A DNA stretch of 34,763 bases, from assembly GCA_003158475.1 (NCBI GenBank), contig PMJR01000016.1, forward strand, positions 1 to 34,763, written 5' to 3'. The notes beneath the pieces were generated by a model that worked only from the letters and a program-made list of their open reading frames with translations, did no database searches and was not told where the DNA came from. The DNA is from Ignavibacteriota bacterium (GTDB taxonomy: Bacteria > Bacteroidota > Ignavibacteria > UBA10030 > UBA6906). Below, piece by piece: positions 7,860 through 16,183 of the stretch. Within the stretch, counting starts at the first letter, position 1, and every line of letters begins with the position of its first letter. The translations under genes and the position numbers were made by a program.

Positions 7860-10184
7860 CTGGCTCGATCACCCCACTCCATGGTCATGGCGGCAGTGCT
7901 TGCGGCCGTATTTCCGTCTGTGCCCCTTGCCCAATCACAGACCCCCCCGCCTGCACCCTACGCCTGGAAAAGCGTTCAAATCGTCGGCGGAGGATTTGTC
8001 GACGGTATTGTGTTTCACCCGACGGCCAAAGGTGTGTGCTACTGTCGTACCGATATGGGGGGTGCGTACCGGCGCAACGAACAAACGATGGCATGGGAGC
8101 CGATGCTCGACTGGGTCTCGTACGAAGACCTGAATCTCATGGGTGTTGAAAGCATCGCGCTCGATCCCTCTGATCCGAAGAGGATATATCTTGCCTGCGG
8201 AACCTATACGTCTCCATGGGTCCCGAACGGCGCAATACTCCGGTCGAGCGATCGCGGCAGATCATTCCAACGAGCAAACCTCCCGTTTAAGATGGGCGGA
8301 AATGAAGATGGCCGCGGGAATGGCGAACGCCTGGCCGTTGACCCGAACGATGGAAACGTTCTCTATCTCGGAACGAGACATGCGGGGCTGTGGAAAAGTG
8401 TGGACCGTGCCTTGACCTGGAGGAAGGTTGAGAATTTCCCCGACGTCATCGAGGCCCCTCCCGCAAATGTGCAGAGCCCCGACAGCATTCGACGCTGGCA
8501 ACGACTCAACACGGGGAGCGGGATTATCTTCGTCCTCTTTGATCATCAAAGCGGATTCTCGGGCAGGGGAAGTTCCACGCTCTACGTTGGCGCTTCTCTC
8601 ATCAATCGCGAAAACATGTTCCGCAGCACAGACGCCGGGATAACATGGCAGGCCCTTCCCGGTCAACCTACGCACTATCGGCCCACCCGCGCCGTTCTTG
8701 CCTCCGATGGGGTCATGTTCATTACGTACGGTACTTCCCCCGGTCCCTCACGCATGAACGACGGCGCCGTATGGAAGTTCAACACGACGAATGGCGAATG
8801 GATGGAGATCACTCCGGACAAACCAATGCCCGAACAACGCAAAGCATTCGGCTACGCCGCAGTTTCCGTCGATTCCCATAATCCACGGACTCTTATCGTA
8901 AGTTCATTCGGCCGCCCTGAGAGTGCGGGCAGAGATGATGTATTCCGAAGCACCGATGGCGGATCGTCGTGGAAACCGATATTCGGAGGGGGAGGCACGT
9001 TCGACTTTTCTCTTGCGCCGTACGTCGCACGAACGCCAATACACTGGCTTTTCGACATCGAAATAGACCCTGCCGATCCCAATCACGCGATGTTCACAAC
9101 CGGCTATGGCGGGTACGAGACTTTCGACCTTTCCGATGCAGATGCCGGCCTGCCGACACGGTGGCGTGTCATGAGCAAAGGAATCGAGGAGACGGTAGCC
9201 CTCGATCTGCTCAGTCCGCCCCAGGGTGCACACCTGATTTCTTCAATCGGGGATTACGGTGGTTTCGTCCACTGGGACCTTGATGCGCCCGCGCCCGAAG
9301 GGAGCTTTTTTAATCCAGTGTTTGGAAACACGACCAGTGCGGCGTGCGCAGAGAATAACCCCGACGTCATCGTGCGTGTTGGGAGGGGAACGGATGACAA
9401 TCCAGGTCGCAATATCGGCTTTTCGGTGGATGGCGGCAAGACGTGGAAACCCACCCCCACAATGCCCGGGCCAGAGTCCAGGCTCGGCTCAATCGCCGTT
9501 TCCTCGGATGGATTTATTTGGATATGGGCGCCGGATCCGATTCAGGGATATCCTCGCTCAGGCCGACCGCCGGTCCCCACGCCCGTGTATCGCACCGGGG
9601 ATCGTGGCGCAACATGGTCGCAGTGCCAGGGCATCCCCGACAATACCAGGGTCATTGCAGATCGTGTGTCCGCACTGAAGTTTTACGCGATGGATTTGTT
9701 CGGAGGAAAGATCTTCGTCAGCCTTGATGGCGGGGTACGCTTTGCCGAGCACTCGCTGACCCTTCCGGGCGGTCCCGTTCGCACCAATGAAAACCGTGGC
9801 GACAGCCGTGGAGGAGAGGACCGGATTTATGCAGCACCCGGCAGGGAAGGAGACCTTTGGATCGCTGCATTCGATGGACTCTACCACTCCGCTGATGTCG
9901 GCAGGTCATTCTCACGGATTGATGGCGTGCAGGAACTCCATGCCTTTGGGTTCGGGAAGGAGGCGCCTGGCAAGTCGTATCCTTCGTTGTATGTTGTCGG
10001 CTCTCTCAACGGCCTACGCGGGATCTTTCGTTCAGACGATGTGGGGCACACCTGGATGCGCATCAATGACGATCAGCACCAATGGGGTCTGTTGCTTCAA
10101 ATTACCGGCGATCCGAAGCGATATGGCCGGGTGTATATAGGGACGCACGGGCGGGGAATATTGTACGGCGACCCGCAGAAATGA
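7860..10184 (+). CDS. GH74 xyloglucanase, secreted
   Basis: A family 74 glycoside hydrolase of about 774 aa. It hydrolyses the beta-1,4-glucan backbone of xyloglucan by inversion with two aspartates. The first is seen in YCRTDMGGAYRRN (residue 58 from the ATG at 7881), the second in SSIGDYGGFVHW (residue 458). GNEDGRGNGERLAVDPNDG is a GH74 hallmark. Many BNR/Asp-box repeats (SSDRGRSF, SVDRALTW, STDAGITW, STDGGSSW, SVDGGKTW, TGDRGATW, SADVGRSF, SDDVGHTW) mark the twin seven-bladed propellers. The start is unusual: AAGGAGG at 7844-7850 fits a CTG codon at 7860-7862, nine bases on, giving LARSPHSMVMAAVLAAVF with a basic residue before the hydrophobic core. The first ATG (7881) is 30 bases from that site, and its signal peptide would lack any positive charge. 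An in-frame stop at 7842 limits the choice. There is no T9SS sorting domain and no carbohydrate-binding module. This is the enzyme that best defines the locus as xyloglucan-directed. Confidence 0.93.
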   Translation: MARSPHSMVMAAVLAAVFPSVPLAQSQTPPPAPYAWKSVQIVGGGFVDGIVFHPTAKGVCYCRTDMGGAYRRNEQTMAWEPMLDWVSYEDLNLMGVESIALDPSDPKRIYLACGTYTSPWVPNGAILRSSDRGRSFQRANLPFKMGGNEDGRGNGERLAVDPNDGNVLYLGTRHAGLWKSVDRALTWRKVENFPDVIEAPPANVQSPDSIRRWQRLNTGSGIIFVLFDHQSGFSGRGSSTLYVGASLINRENMFRSTDAGITWQALPGQPTHYRPTRAVLASDGVMFITYGTSPGPSRMNDGAVWKFNTTNGEWMEITPDKPMPEQRKAFGYAAVSVDSHNPRTLIVSSFGRPESAGRDDVFRSTDGGSSWKPIFGGGGTFDFSLAPYVARTPIHWLFDIEIDPADPNHAMFTTGYGGYETFDLSDADAGLPTRWRVMSKGIEETVALDLLSPPQGAHLISSIGDYGGFVHWDLDAPAPEGSFFNPVFGNTTSAACAENNPDVIVRVGRGTDDNPGRNIGFSVDGGKTWKPTPTMPGPESRLGSIAVSSDGFIWIWAPDPIQGYPRSGRPPVPTPVYRTGDRGATWSQCQGIPDNTRVIADRVSALKFYAMDLFGGKIFVSLDGGVRFAEHSLTLPGGPVRTNENRGDSRGGEDRIYAAPGREGDLWIAAFDGLYHSADVGRSFSRIDGVQELHAFGFGKEAPGKSYPSLYVVGSLNGLRGIFRSDDVGHTWMRINDDQHQWGLLLQITGDPKRYGRVYIGTHGRGILYGDPQK

Positions 10185-10241
10185 TGATCCCGCCGCACAA
10201 GACCGATTCAGCACATTCACAAGCATGGCAGGATAAAGACC

Positions 10242-13136
10242 GTGAAAAAGTGCATTGCTTTGATTCTCCTCGCGCTCTGCCTCTCGGAGGCTCTGTATTC
10301 GCAGTCGCTCACCATTACTGTCCTTCCGCGGAATATCGAAGGGGTCAGTGGGACGAACGCTAATCGAATTCCGTTCGCCTTTCGAGCATCGATCGCAGGA
10401 TTGACCGCAAATGCCACCTACCGTTACATGAATCAATGCGTTCTCTCCTCGGATTTGCCCACCGCCAACGGTTCAGGGAACTGCATCTTTGCGTCTCCGT
10501 CAGGCAGTTTCGTCCGCACAACAAGTCCCGGTCTCGCTACCGTGGGGACGTACGGCGTATTTACCACGGATGCTTCGGGCAGCTACGAAGGATGGTTCAT
10601 CACGGAACCAACGGGGAATGCCCGGTTCGTTCCCGGGGGTTACGTGTTTATGCGCATCATGCTGAACGACGGCGGCATTGGGACTGTCGTTGCAACAAGG
10701 CTCACCACTGCGGATTCCGTTCGTGTGGCAAAACTGGATCCGGCTGCCGCAGACAGTGCCGGTACCGGTCTCCGTTGCACGAGCACCCTGAGCCCAAAGG
10801 ATTTCGTTTTCGTTTATGACGACACGGCCGCTACGGGTCGTCCGCTGTCTGGATCGTTCATCGAGGATGATGGCACAGCCAATACGACCGGAAACAACTA
10901 TGCCGCTTTCTATGGCACCAGCGTCAATGGCGTCAATGGCGCATTTGGTCTCGTCCTGCCGAATGTGCTGCCGAACGGCGTGCGGCGGATCGAGCAGCGA
11001 TCGCTCGCCAACGGAGCGCTGGTTTCATCGGCGACGGACGCCGACGGCATCTGGCCGAGCGGCGCGAACACGATAAATCCCTCGGGAGGCACGACTGAAA
11101 TTGTGATGGCGGGGACCGATCTCGATGCCTACACTCTCACAGTGAATGCAACGCATGGATCGGTGACACGACAACCTGATCAACCGAGATATCAGCACGG
11201 AACGAATGTTCAAATCACGGCTATTCCCGACGCCAGTTACCACTTCGTCGCATGGACCGGAGATGTACCCACGGGTCACGAGACGGACAATCCGCTTGCA
11301 GTCACGATGGACAAGAACCTGGTGATCACGGCTTCCATTGTTCTCAACACCTCTGTGCCGACACTCATCGTGCCGACATTCTCGGGCGTCACCTCCACCA
11401 CGGCGATACTTGGCGCAAAGATTGCCTCCGACGGGAATTCTCCGATCAACGAACGCGGCGTGGTGTGGTCAACGTCGCCCGGCCCGACGACGGCCGACAC
11501 CAAAGTGGTCGCATATGATACTGCGGCGATATTTACCGACACTGTCGGCACCCTGCCGGCGGGGACGTTGATTTATTTTCGCGGCTATGCGATCAATGGC
11601 ACGGGAACGGGCTATTCCCCTGACGGGACGTTCTTTACTCTCTCCAATGAACCTTCTCATCAGGCAGGGTCATTCCTTGCAACCGCAGTTTCAACAAGTC
11701 AAATCCATCTCTCATGGAGTGTTGCGTCAGGTGCGACCGGCTATATTGTTCTTCTACGGAGCGGTTTCGATCCGACGGGTCTGCCGCATGATGCGAACAC
11801 GTATGCTGCCGGCGATACGATAGGTGACGGAATCGTTGCCGCAAAAATGCCGTCGGGTGACAGCACCTCTGTCGTCATCGCCGGGCTTCGCGCGGCGGTG
11901 TGGTATCACTTTGCGATCGTACCGTACGCATGGGACGGGTCGCATTCTGCCACCATCAACTACAAAACCGACGGCGCGATTCCCAGGGATAGTGCAGCGA
12001 CATTTCCCGGCGCCCAGATGGCCGCACTTGTTCTGCCACAGTACATCCAGGGGAATAGCGGAACAAATGCCAACAGGATCCCCTTTGCCTACCGGGCCAG
12101 ATTGTCAAATCTCAATCCAAGGGCTACGTACCGTTTCGCCAACCAGGTAGTGGACCAGACTGACGTTGATTCCGCGGATGGCTCCGGGAATTGCATCTTC
12201 GTCCCGGCAACGGGTAGCTTCATACGCACATCGGGCCCGGACCTTGCAACGTCCGGCGACTACGGCGAGTTCACGGCTGACTCGGCCGGAAGCTACGTTG
12301 GCTGGTTCATCACCGAACCGACAGGAAACAGACGTTTTGTCCCGGGCAGCTTCATCTTCATGCGCATTTGGATGAATGACGGCGCATCCGGTACGGTACC
12401 CGTTACGCATCTTTCGTTACCCGATTCTGTACGAGTCCTAAAACTGGACCCGGCCGCCAGCGACAGCACGGGGACGGGAATTCGCGGCGTGAGCACAGCA
12501 TCCTCGATGGATTTTGTCTTCGCCTACGACAATATCTCAGGCAGCGGCCGCCCCATTTCAGGTTCGTTTGTCGAAAATGACGGCACCGATAACTCTCTTG
12601 CCAATCACTACGCCTCTTTCTACGCGGCGCGAGTCGATGGGATCAGCGGCGCGTTCGGTGTTGTTGCGCCCAATGCACTCCCTGCCGGCATCAGGCGGAT
12701 CGAGTGGCGCTCTCGCACGACGGGGAGCGTTGTCGGATTTGTGACCGATGCCGACGGAGTCTGGCCAAGCGGCGCGAACACGGTGAACCCTGCCGGCGGG
12801 CCAAGCGAAATTGTGCTCGCGGGCTCTGATCTCCACTGGGTCACGGCTGTCGCCGATGCTCCGACAGTCGTGAAACAATTCGCACTCTTCCAAAATTATC
12901 CGAATCCGTTCAATCCGGTAACAGAAATCAGATATCAGTTGCCGGTAGCCAGCAGGGTGTCTCTGAAGGTGTATGATCTCCTCGGAAGAGAGGTGGCCAC
13001 TCTGGTGGACCAGGTCAGAACGGCCGGATCATATACAGTGACGCTCAATGCGTCGACGCTTTCCAGCGGTCTGTATTTTTACAGGATGACTGCCGGCAGT
13101 TTCAATCAGACAAAACGCCTGATTCTCCTGAAGTAG
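10242..13136 (+). CDS. T9SS-exported multidomain protein with a duplicated ~270-aa module
   Basis: A 964-aa exported protein. It begins with GTG (AGGA nine bases upstream) and a signal peptide ending near residue 20 (ALYSQ). Order: module copy 1 (about 23-293), an InlB/Listeria-Bacteroides-type repeat (VNATHGSVTRQPDQPRYQHG, FVAWTGD, about 300-365), two fibronectin type III-like domains (about 370-480 and 485-590), module copy 2 (about 594-864), and a T9SS type A sorting domain ([42 protein letters not shown]). The module has conserved blocks SGTNANRIPFA-RA, DGSGNCIF, GWFITEPTGN-RFVPG, RVKLDPAA-DS-GTG and DADG-WPSGANT-NP. I do not recognise the module; it may be a lamin-tail or beta-sandwich type surface domain. 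It follows the xyloglucanase after 57 bp and is probably cotranscribed, so a role in substrate binding or in displaying the enzyme at the surface is plausible but unproven. Confidence 0.82.
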   Translation: MKKCIALILLALCLSEALYSQSLTITVLPRNIEGVSGTNANRIPFAFRASIAGLTANATYRYMNQCVLSSDLPTANGSGNCIFASPSGSFVRTTSPGLATVGTYGVFTTDASGSYEGWFITEPTGNARFVPGGYVFMRIMLNDGGIGTVVATRLTTADSVRVAKLDPAAADSAGTGLRCTSTLSPKDFVFVYDDTAATGRPLSGSFIEDDGTANTTGNNYAAFYGTSVNGVNGAFGLVLPNVLPNGVRRIEQRSLANGALVSSATDADGIWPSGANTINPSGGTTEIVMAGTDLDAYTLTVNATHGSVTRQPDQPRYQHGTNVQITAIPDASYHFVAWTGDVPTGHETDNPLAVTMDKNLVITASIVLNTSVPTLIVPTFSGVTSTTAILGAKIASDGNSPINERGVVWSTSPGPTTADTKVVAYDTAAIFTDTVGTLPAGTLIYFRGYAINGTGTGYSPDGTFFTLSNEPSHQAGSFLATAVSTSQIHLSWSVASGATGYIVLLRSGFDPTGLPHDANTYAAGDTIGDGIVAAKMPSGDSTSVVIAGLRAAVWYHFAIVPYAWDGSHSATINYKTDGAIPRDSAATFPGAQMAALVLPQYIQGNSGTNANRIPFAYRARLSNLNPRATYRFANQVVDQTDVDSADGSGNCIFVPATGSFIRTSGPDLATSGDYGEFTADSAGSYVGWFITEPTGNRRFVPGSFIFMRIWMNDGASGTVPVTHLSLPDSVRVLKLDPAASDSTGTGIRGVSTASSMDFVFAYDNISGSGRPISGSFVENDGTDNSLANHYASFYAARVDGISGAFGVVAPNALPAGIRRIEWRSRTTGSVVGFVTDADGVWPSGANTVNPAGGPSEIVLAGSDLHWVTAVADAPTVVKQFALFQNYPNPFNPVTEIRYQLPVASRVSLKVYDLLGREVATLVDQVRTAGSYTVTLNASTLSSGLYFYRMTAGSFNQTKRLILLK
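10308..11120 (+). repeat. module copy 1 of the duplicated ~270-aa unit
   Basis: Encodes residues about 23-293 of the 964-aa protein. Marker blocks shared with copy 2 are SGTNANRIPFAFRA, WFITEPTGNARFVPGG and DADGIWPSGANTINP. The copies are separated by about 300 residues of other domains. Boundaries are approximate. Confidence 0.85.
12021..12833 (+). repeat. module copy 2 of the duplicated ~270-aa unit
   Basis: Encodes residues about 594-864 of the 964-aa protein and matches copy 1 nearly end to end without large gaps (SGTNANRIPFAYRA, WFITEPTGNRRFVPGS, DADGVWPSGANTVNP). The divergence is large enough to show an old duplication, not an assembly repeat. Confidence 0.85.
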
Positions 13137-13253
13137 AAATCGGGGTTCTCCCTCGCGGCGTTCTGATTTCACTTTGGCTGCCACCGCGCTGCCGGATTCT
13201 TGAAGCATGCGAAGGAGTTCGGCGCGCCACAATCTATCGTCGTCAGGCCTCGC

Positions 13254-14975
13254 TCATTGCTCCGGTCGGAGCAGGGTATCGCGCGGCGCCTCCGGGTGCG
13301 TTTTGGTCCCCCTGTTCGGCAAGTTCATGGATTTGCCGAAATCCAGCCACTTGTGGGTAGTCAGCTGCGGAAACGGCGGAACCACCACGGGAAACGGGAC
13401 ATTGTGCTGGAGGGCAATCACGTCGATTCCCGTCAGCTTGATGTCATTGAACTCATCCACGTTGACTTCCACCGTCGCGCCGTACTTGTGCCTCAGGGAA
13501 TCTACATACGGGTCCAGGTACCGTGTCACCAGATCCAGTTGGTCCCCTCCAGGATTACCGATCGAGTTCAGATAGGATTGTTCCTGCCAGAGGCTGAGCA
13601 TCGCATCTTCCCACATTTCAGTATTGTGCGTCACGATCCCATAGGAATCGTACCCTCGCTTGTACGCTTCATTCGAGAGATACCGGTCGCGCACCATATC
13701 GACGATGGCCAGTTCCAACTGCCTGGCGATGGTGCTCTTTCGAAGAGTGCCTTCCCGGAACACAAGAGGGTGTTTCTCCATTTCCTGAATAACATCCTCC
13801 ATGGTCCACACGTGGCCATCAAGGCTCAAAAGAGGCGGTCCCTTCAGCATGGCAAGTTTCTGTTCTGCATCGCCGAGTGATGGAATCTTCGGGGCCCCTT
13901 GCTTGTACATGTCGGTGAGAGCGGCCTCCTCCCGCGTATCCTGAGCATTGAGGTAATATGGTGCGACAGCTTCCACAAATTGTTTGAACGCGGCGGGTTC
14001 GAACTCCAGCGTCTTTCCTGCCATCGTCCCCGTGACGAATTTCTCATACCGTTCGTCCGCCTGTTGGCGGGTCAACTCTTCCGTTACATCGTCCCAACGT
14101 TCGGTTTTCTGCTTCTCGGAGACAGCGACGTGATCTGTCCACCCCTTCACGCGAATAAAGAGATAGTGCCCTTCACCCACACGCAGAGGTCCGATGATCT
14201 GATGTGCAGTCGGTCGGTCAGTGAAGAGGGCTTTGTGAACGGCCTTGCTCTCTTTTGAACTCCAATCGACGTCTCGTCGCGGGATTGTGTCCTGTCCACT
14301 CAGTGCCTGATAGACGGCGGCAAATGAGCTTGCGGAAGTATCGATGATGCGTTTGACTGTCGAAGCGACGGAATCATTGGGAACATCGAAGTATTCGCAA
14401 TGATAGGTTCTTCCGGCAATCTCGTTCTCCCTCCTGAGCTCCGAGGAATCGAGGCGCACCCTGGCGGTACCCTCCGCGTAATAGAGCACCTCACGCATGA
14501 GCTGTTCTTTGCGTCCTTGCATCATCCGCTGAAACGAGGAGTTCCTTGTCAGTTCATTGTCCCTGCCCGCCTCAAGTGCCAGCATTTTCTCGGCAAGCAA
14601 CGAGTTCAGGACGATCTTCTTCTCAAAGCCACCGTTCCCTCTGCAGTACGATGGGCGGACGGTGTATACCGATCGGCGAATGAACTCGTCGATAAGGATG
14701 GACTTCCCGTCTATCCTTGCAATAACCCTTCCCGTGTCGGCAGGCGGAAGTCCTCGTTGGACATCCTTGACGCGATGTTTCGGCGTCGGCCGTTTTCCAC
14801 CCGGTTCTTTCTTCGTGTCTGATTCCTGAGGGTGGTGAATTTCTCCCCGGTCGGATAATTCGGCCGGGCCCGTGCCGCTGAGTGCCTGTTTTCCGCAGGG
14901 ACACCCGGCGAAGAGCGCTAATGCTACTACGCCTTTGAGCAGAGGTCTCGACACGCGTGGAATGGGGAATTGCAT
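13254..14975 (-). CDS. parvulin-like (PpiC/SurA-type) lipoprotein
   Basis: A 573-aa envelope protein, likely a periplasmic peptidyl-prolyl isomerase or chaperone anchored by lipid. The ATG at 14975 gives a short basic start, a hydrophobic stretch and a lipobox ending in FAGC, so the mature protein would begin at a lipidated cysteine near residue 24; a longer GTG-started frame to 15029 spoils this signal. After a low-complexity linker comes a SurA-like N-terminal region (RVIARIDGKSILIDEFIRR, then LLAEKMLALEAGRD) and a PpiC-like segment (about 210-310, with IIGPLRVGEGHYLFIRVKGW). The C-terminal half is helical and unlike known folds, and contains LLSLDGHVWTMEDVIQEM, a second SurA-type motif. 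It is last in a four-gene block with a PorV-like protein, a large secreted protein and a TonB-dependent receptor, so a role in folding outer-membrane or T9SS cargo proteins fits. It is convergent with the 964-aa protein gene. Confidence 0.75.
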   Translation of the reverse strand: MQFPIPRVSRPLLKGVVALALFAGCPCGKQALSGTGPAELSDRGEIHHPQESDTKKEPGGKRPTPKHRVKDVQRGLPPADTGRVIARIDGKSILIDEFIRRSVYTVRPSYCRGNGGFEKKIVLNSLLAEKMLALEAGRDNELTRNSSFQRMMQGRKEQLMREVLYYAEGTARVRLDSSELRRENEIAGRTYHCEYFDVPNDSVASTVKRIIDTSASSFAAVYQALSGQDTIPRRDVDWSSKESKAVHKALFTDRPTAHQIIGPLRVGEGHYLFIRVKGWTDHVAVSEKQKTERWDDVTEELTRQQADERYEKFVTGTMAGKTLEFEPAAFKQFVEAVAPYYLNAQDTREEAALTDMYKQGAPKIPSLGDAEQKLAMLKGPPLLSLDGHVWTMEDVIQEMEKHPLVFREGTLRKSTIARQLELAIVDMVRDRYLSNEAYKRGYDSYGIVTHNTEMWEDAMLSLWQEQSYLNSIGNPGGDQLDLVTRYLDPYVDSLRHKYGATVEVNVDEFNDIKLTGIDVIALQHNVPFPVVVPPFPQLTTHKWLDFGKSMNLPNRGTKTHPEAPRDTLLRPEQ

Positions 14976-15087
14976 AGAAGGGTTGTCGTCCAATGTTCTC
15001 AATGGAAGCAACGGGGAGACGATGAACACGTGTATGCCGTGTCTACCGCCTCCCCGATCGCTGGATGGTACGGGAGAAGGAATAGCC

Positions 15088-16155
15088 CTAGAACAGCAAA
15101 CTTACACCAAGAGATTGAACGTTGCCAAGAATGCCCATCGTGCGGTAGGCATAATCGACTTTCAAATCATGATCCCCGAACAGGTCGGTCTGCACCCCGA
15201 TCCCGTAGGTCATGGAATACTGTGAATCCGGCATTCCGAGCGCTTTATACCCGGCGCGGAGAGACAACTTGCCGAGGTCCTTGAGCGTGAGCGAGTATTG
15301 CGCCCCGACGTTGACAGATTCGCTGTTGTTATTCGGATGCAAGGCATCGACGGAGACGACAATCTCGTGAGCATCGGTGAACAAAGGTGTGAACGAGGCG
15401 CCCATGCGAAAAATCAACGGCAGCTCCCAATCCTGCGTTGCGTATCTTCCCGGCGCATTGCTGTAGTTGCCGGCTTCGGTGGGGGCCGCATCGATCGGGA
15501 CAAGGAGATCGAGACCTTCATACCGGAGAGGCGTTCCATAGTTGGAGATGCTCATTCCGATATCAAGCCCGTGCTTGTTTCCGCCTTCAGGAGAGAAGAA
15601 GCCCGTCTTGATGATGACGCCGAGGTCGAAGGCAACCGCAGTGGCGGACTCATGCCAGATCGACGAGTTGATCATCTTGGCGGTCACTCCGAAGGAAAAC
15701 CAATCCACGAGATTTCTCGCGAAGGAGAGACTGACGGCAAGATCCTTGGCTGAGAACTGCTCACCCGTTCCCTCCTGCATGGCCACGGTCGTGACTTCCA
15801 TGTCTCCGTAGTTCATCAGTATGAGGCCGCCGCCAATCGTGCCAATATCCGGCACGACGATGCCGAACGACGCGAATGTCGCGTTCATGCCGACAATCCA
15901 TGGTTGTGTGACGAACATGACCTCCGTTCTCTCCATCTGGGCGAGGCCCGCGGGGTTCCAATAGACTGCGGAGGCATCGTGCACAAGGCTCACGTAGGCA
16001 TCGCCCATCGCGATGCCCGCCGCCCCATAACCGATTTCCAGAAAATCGGCCGCCGTACTGCCGACGCGCGTCGGCTTCTGTGCATAAGCGGGGATCGACA
16101 TGATCATACACGCCGCCAGCACGACCATTGTTCTGTTGGATCTTTGCAGTTTCAT
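15088..16155 (-). CDS. PorV/PorQ-family outer-membrane protein
   Basis: A 355-aa beta-barrel protein of the PorV/PorQ (UPF0164-like) group, part of or related to the type IX secretion shuttle that brings cargo to the cell surface. A signal peptide (MKLQRSNRTMVVLAAC to AYAQ) is followed by the family start GSTAADFLEIGYGAAGIAMGDAYVSL and the signature ASAVYWNPAGLAQM. Alternating hydrophobic strands follow, and the last residues, GVSLLF, fit a barrel C-terminus. GGGAGAG lies about nine bases before the ATG. It lies 28 bp downstream of the 1208-aa secreted protein and 112 bp upstream of the parvulin lipoprotein. Whether it is the core PorV of the cell or a dedicated paralogue for this locus cannot be told from the window; genomes of this group often carry several paralogues. 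Confidence 0.88.
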   Translation of the reverse strand: MKLQRSNRTMVVLAACMIMSIPAYAQKPTRVGSTAADFLEIGYGAAGIAMGDAYVSLVHDASAVYWNPAGLAQMERTEVMFVTQPWIVGMNATFASFGIVVPDIGTIGGGLILMNYGDMEVTTVAMQEGTGEQFSAKDLAVSLSFARNLVDWFSFGVTAKMINSSIWHESATAVAFDLGVIIKTGFFSPEGGNKHGLDIGMSISNYGTPLRYEGLDLLVPIDAAPTEAGNYSNAPGRYATQDWELPLIFRMGASFTPLFTDAHEIVVSVDALHPNNNSESVNVGAQYSLTLKDLGKLSLRAGYKALGMPDSQYSMTYGIGVQTDLFGDHDLKVDYAYRTMGILGNVQSLGVSLLF

Positions 16156-16183
16156 AGTGATTTCTCTCCCTGTGGCCCGATGA

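Noticed and set aside
13200-13880. A 226-codon plus-strand frame opposite the parvulin lipoprotein gene
   Set aside because: The minus-strand frame shows a lipobox and SurA/PpiC motifs; the plus-strand frame has none and is a mirror shadow in GC-rich DNA.
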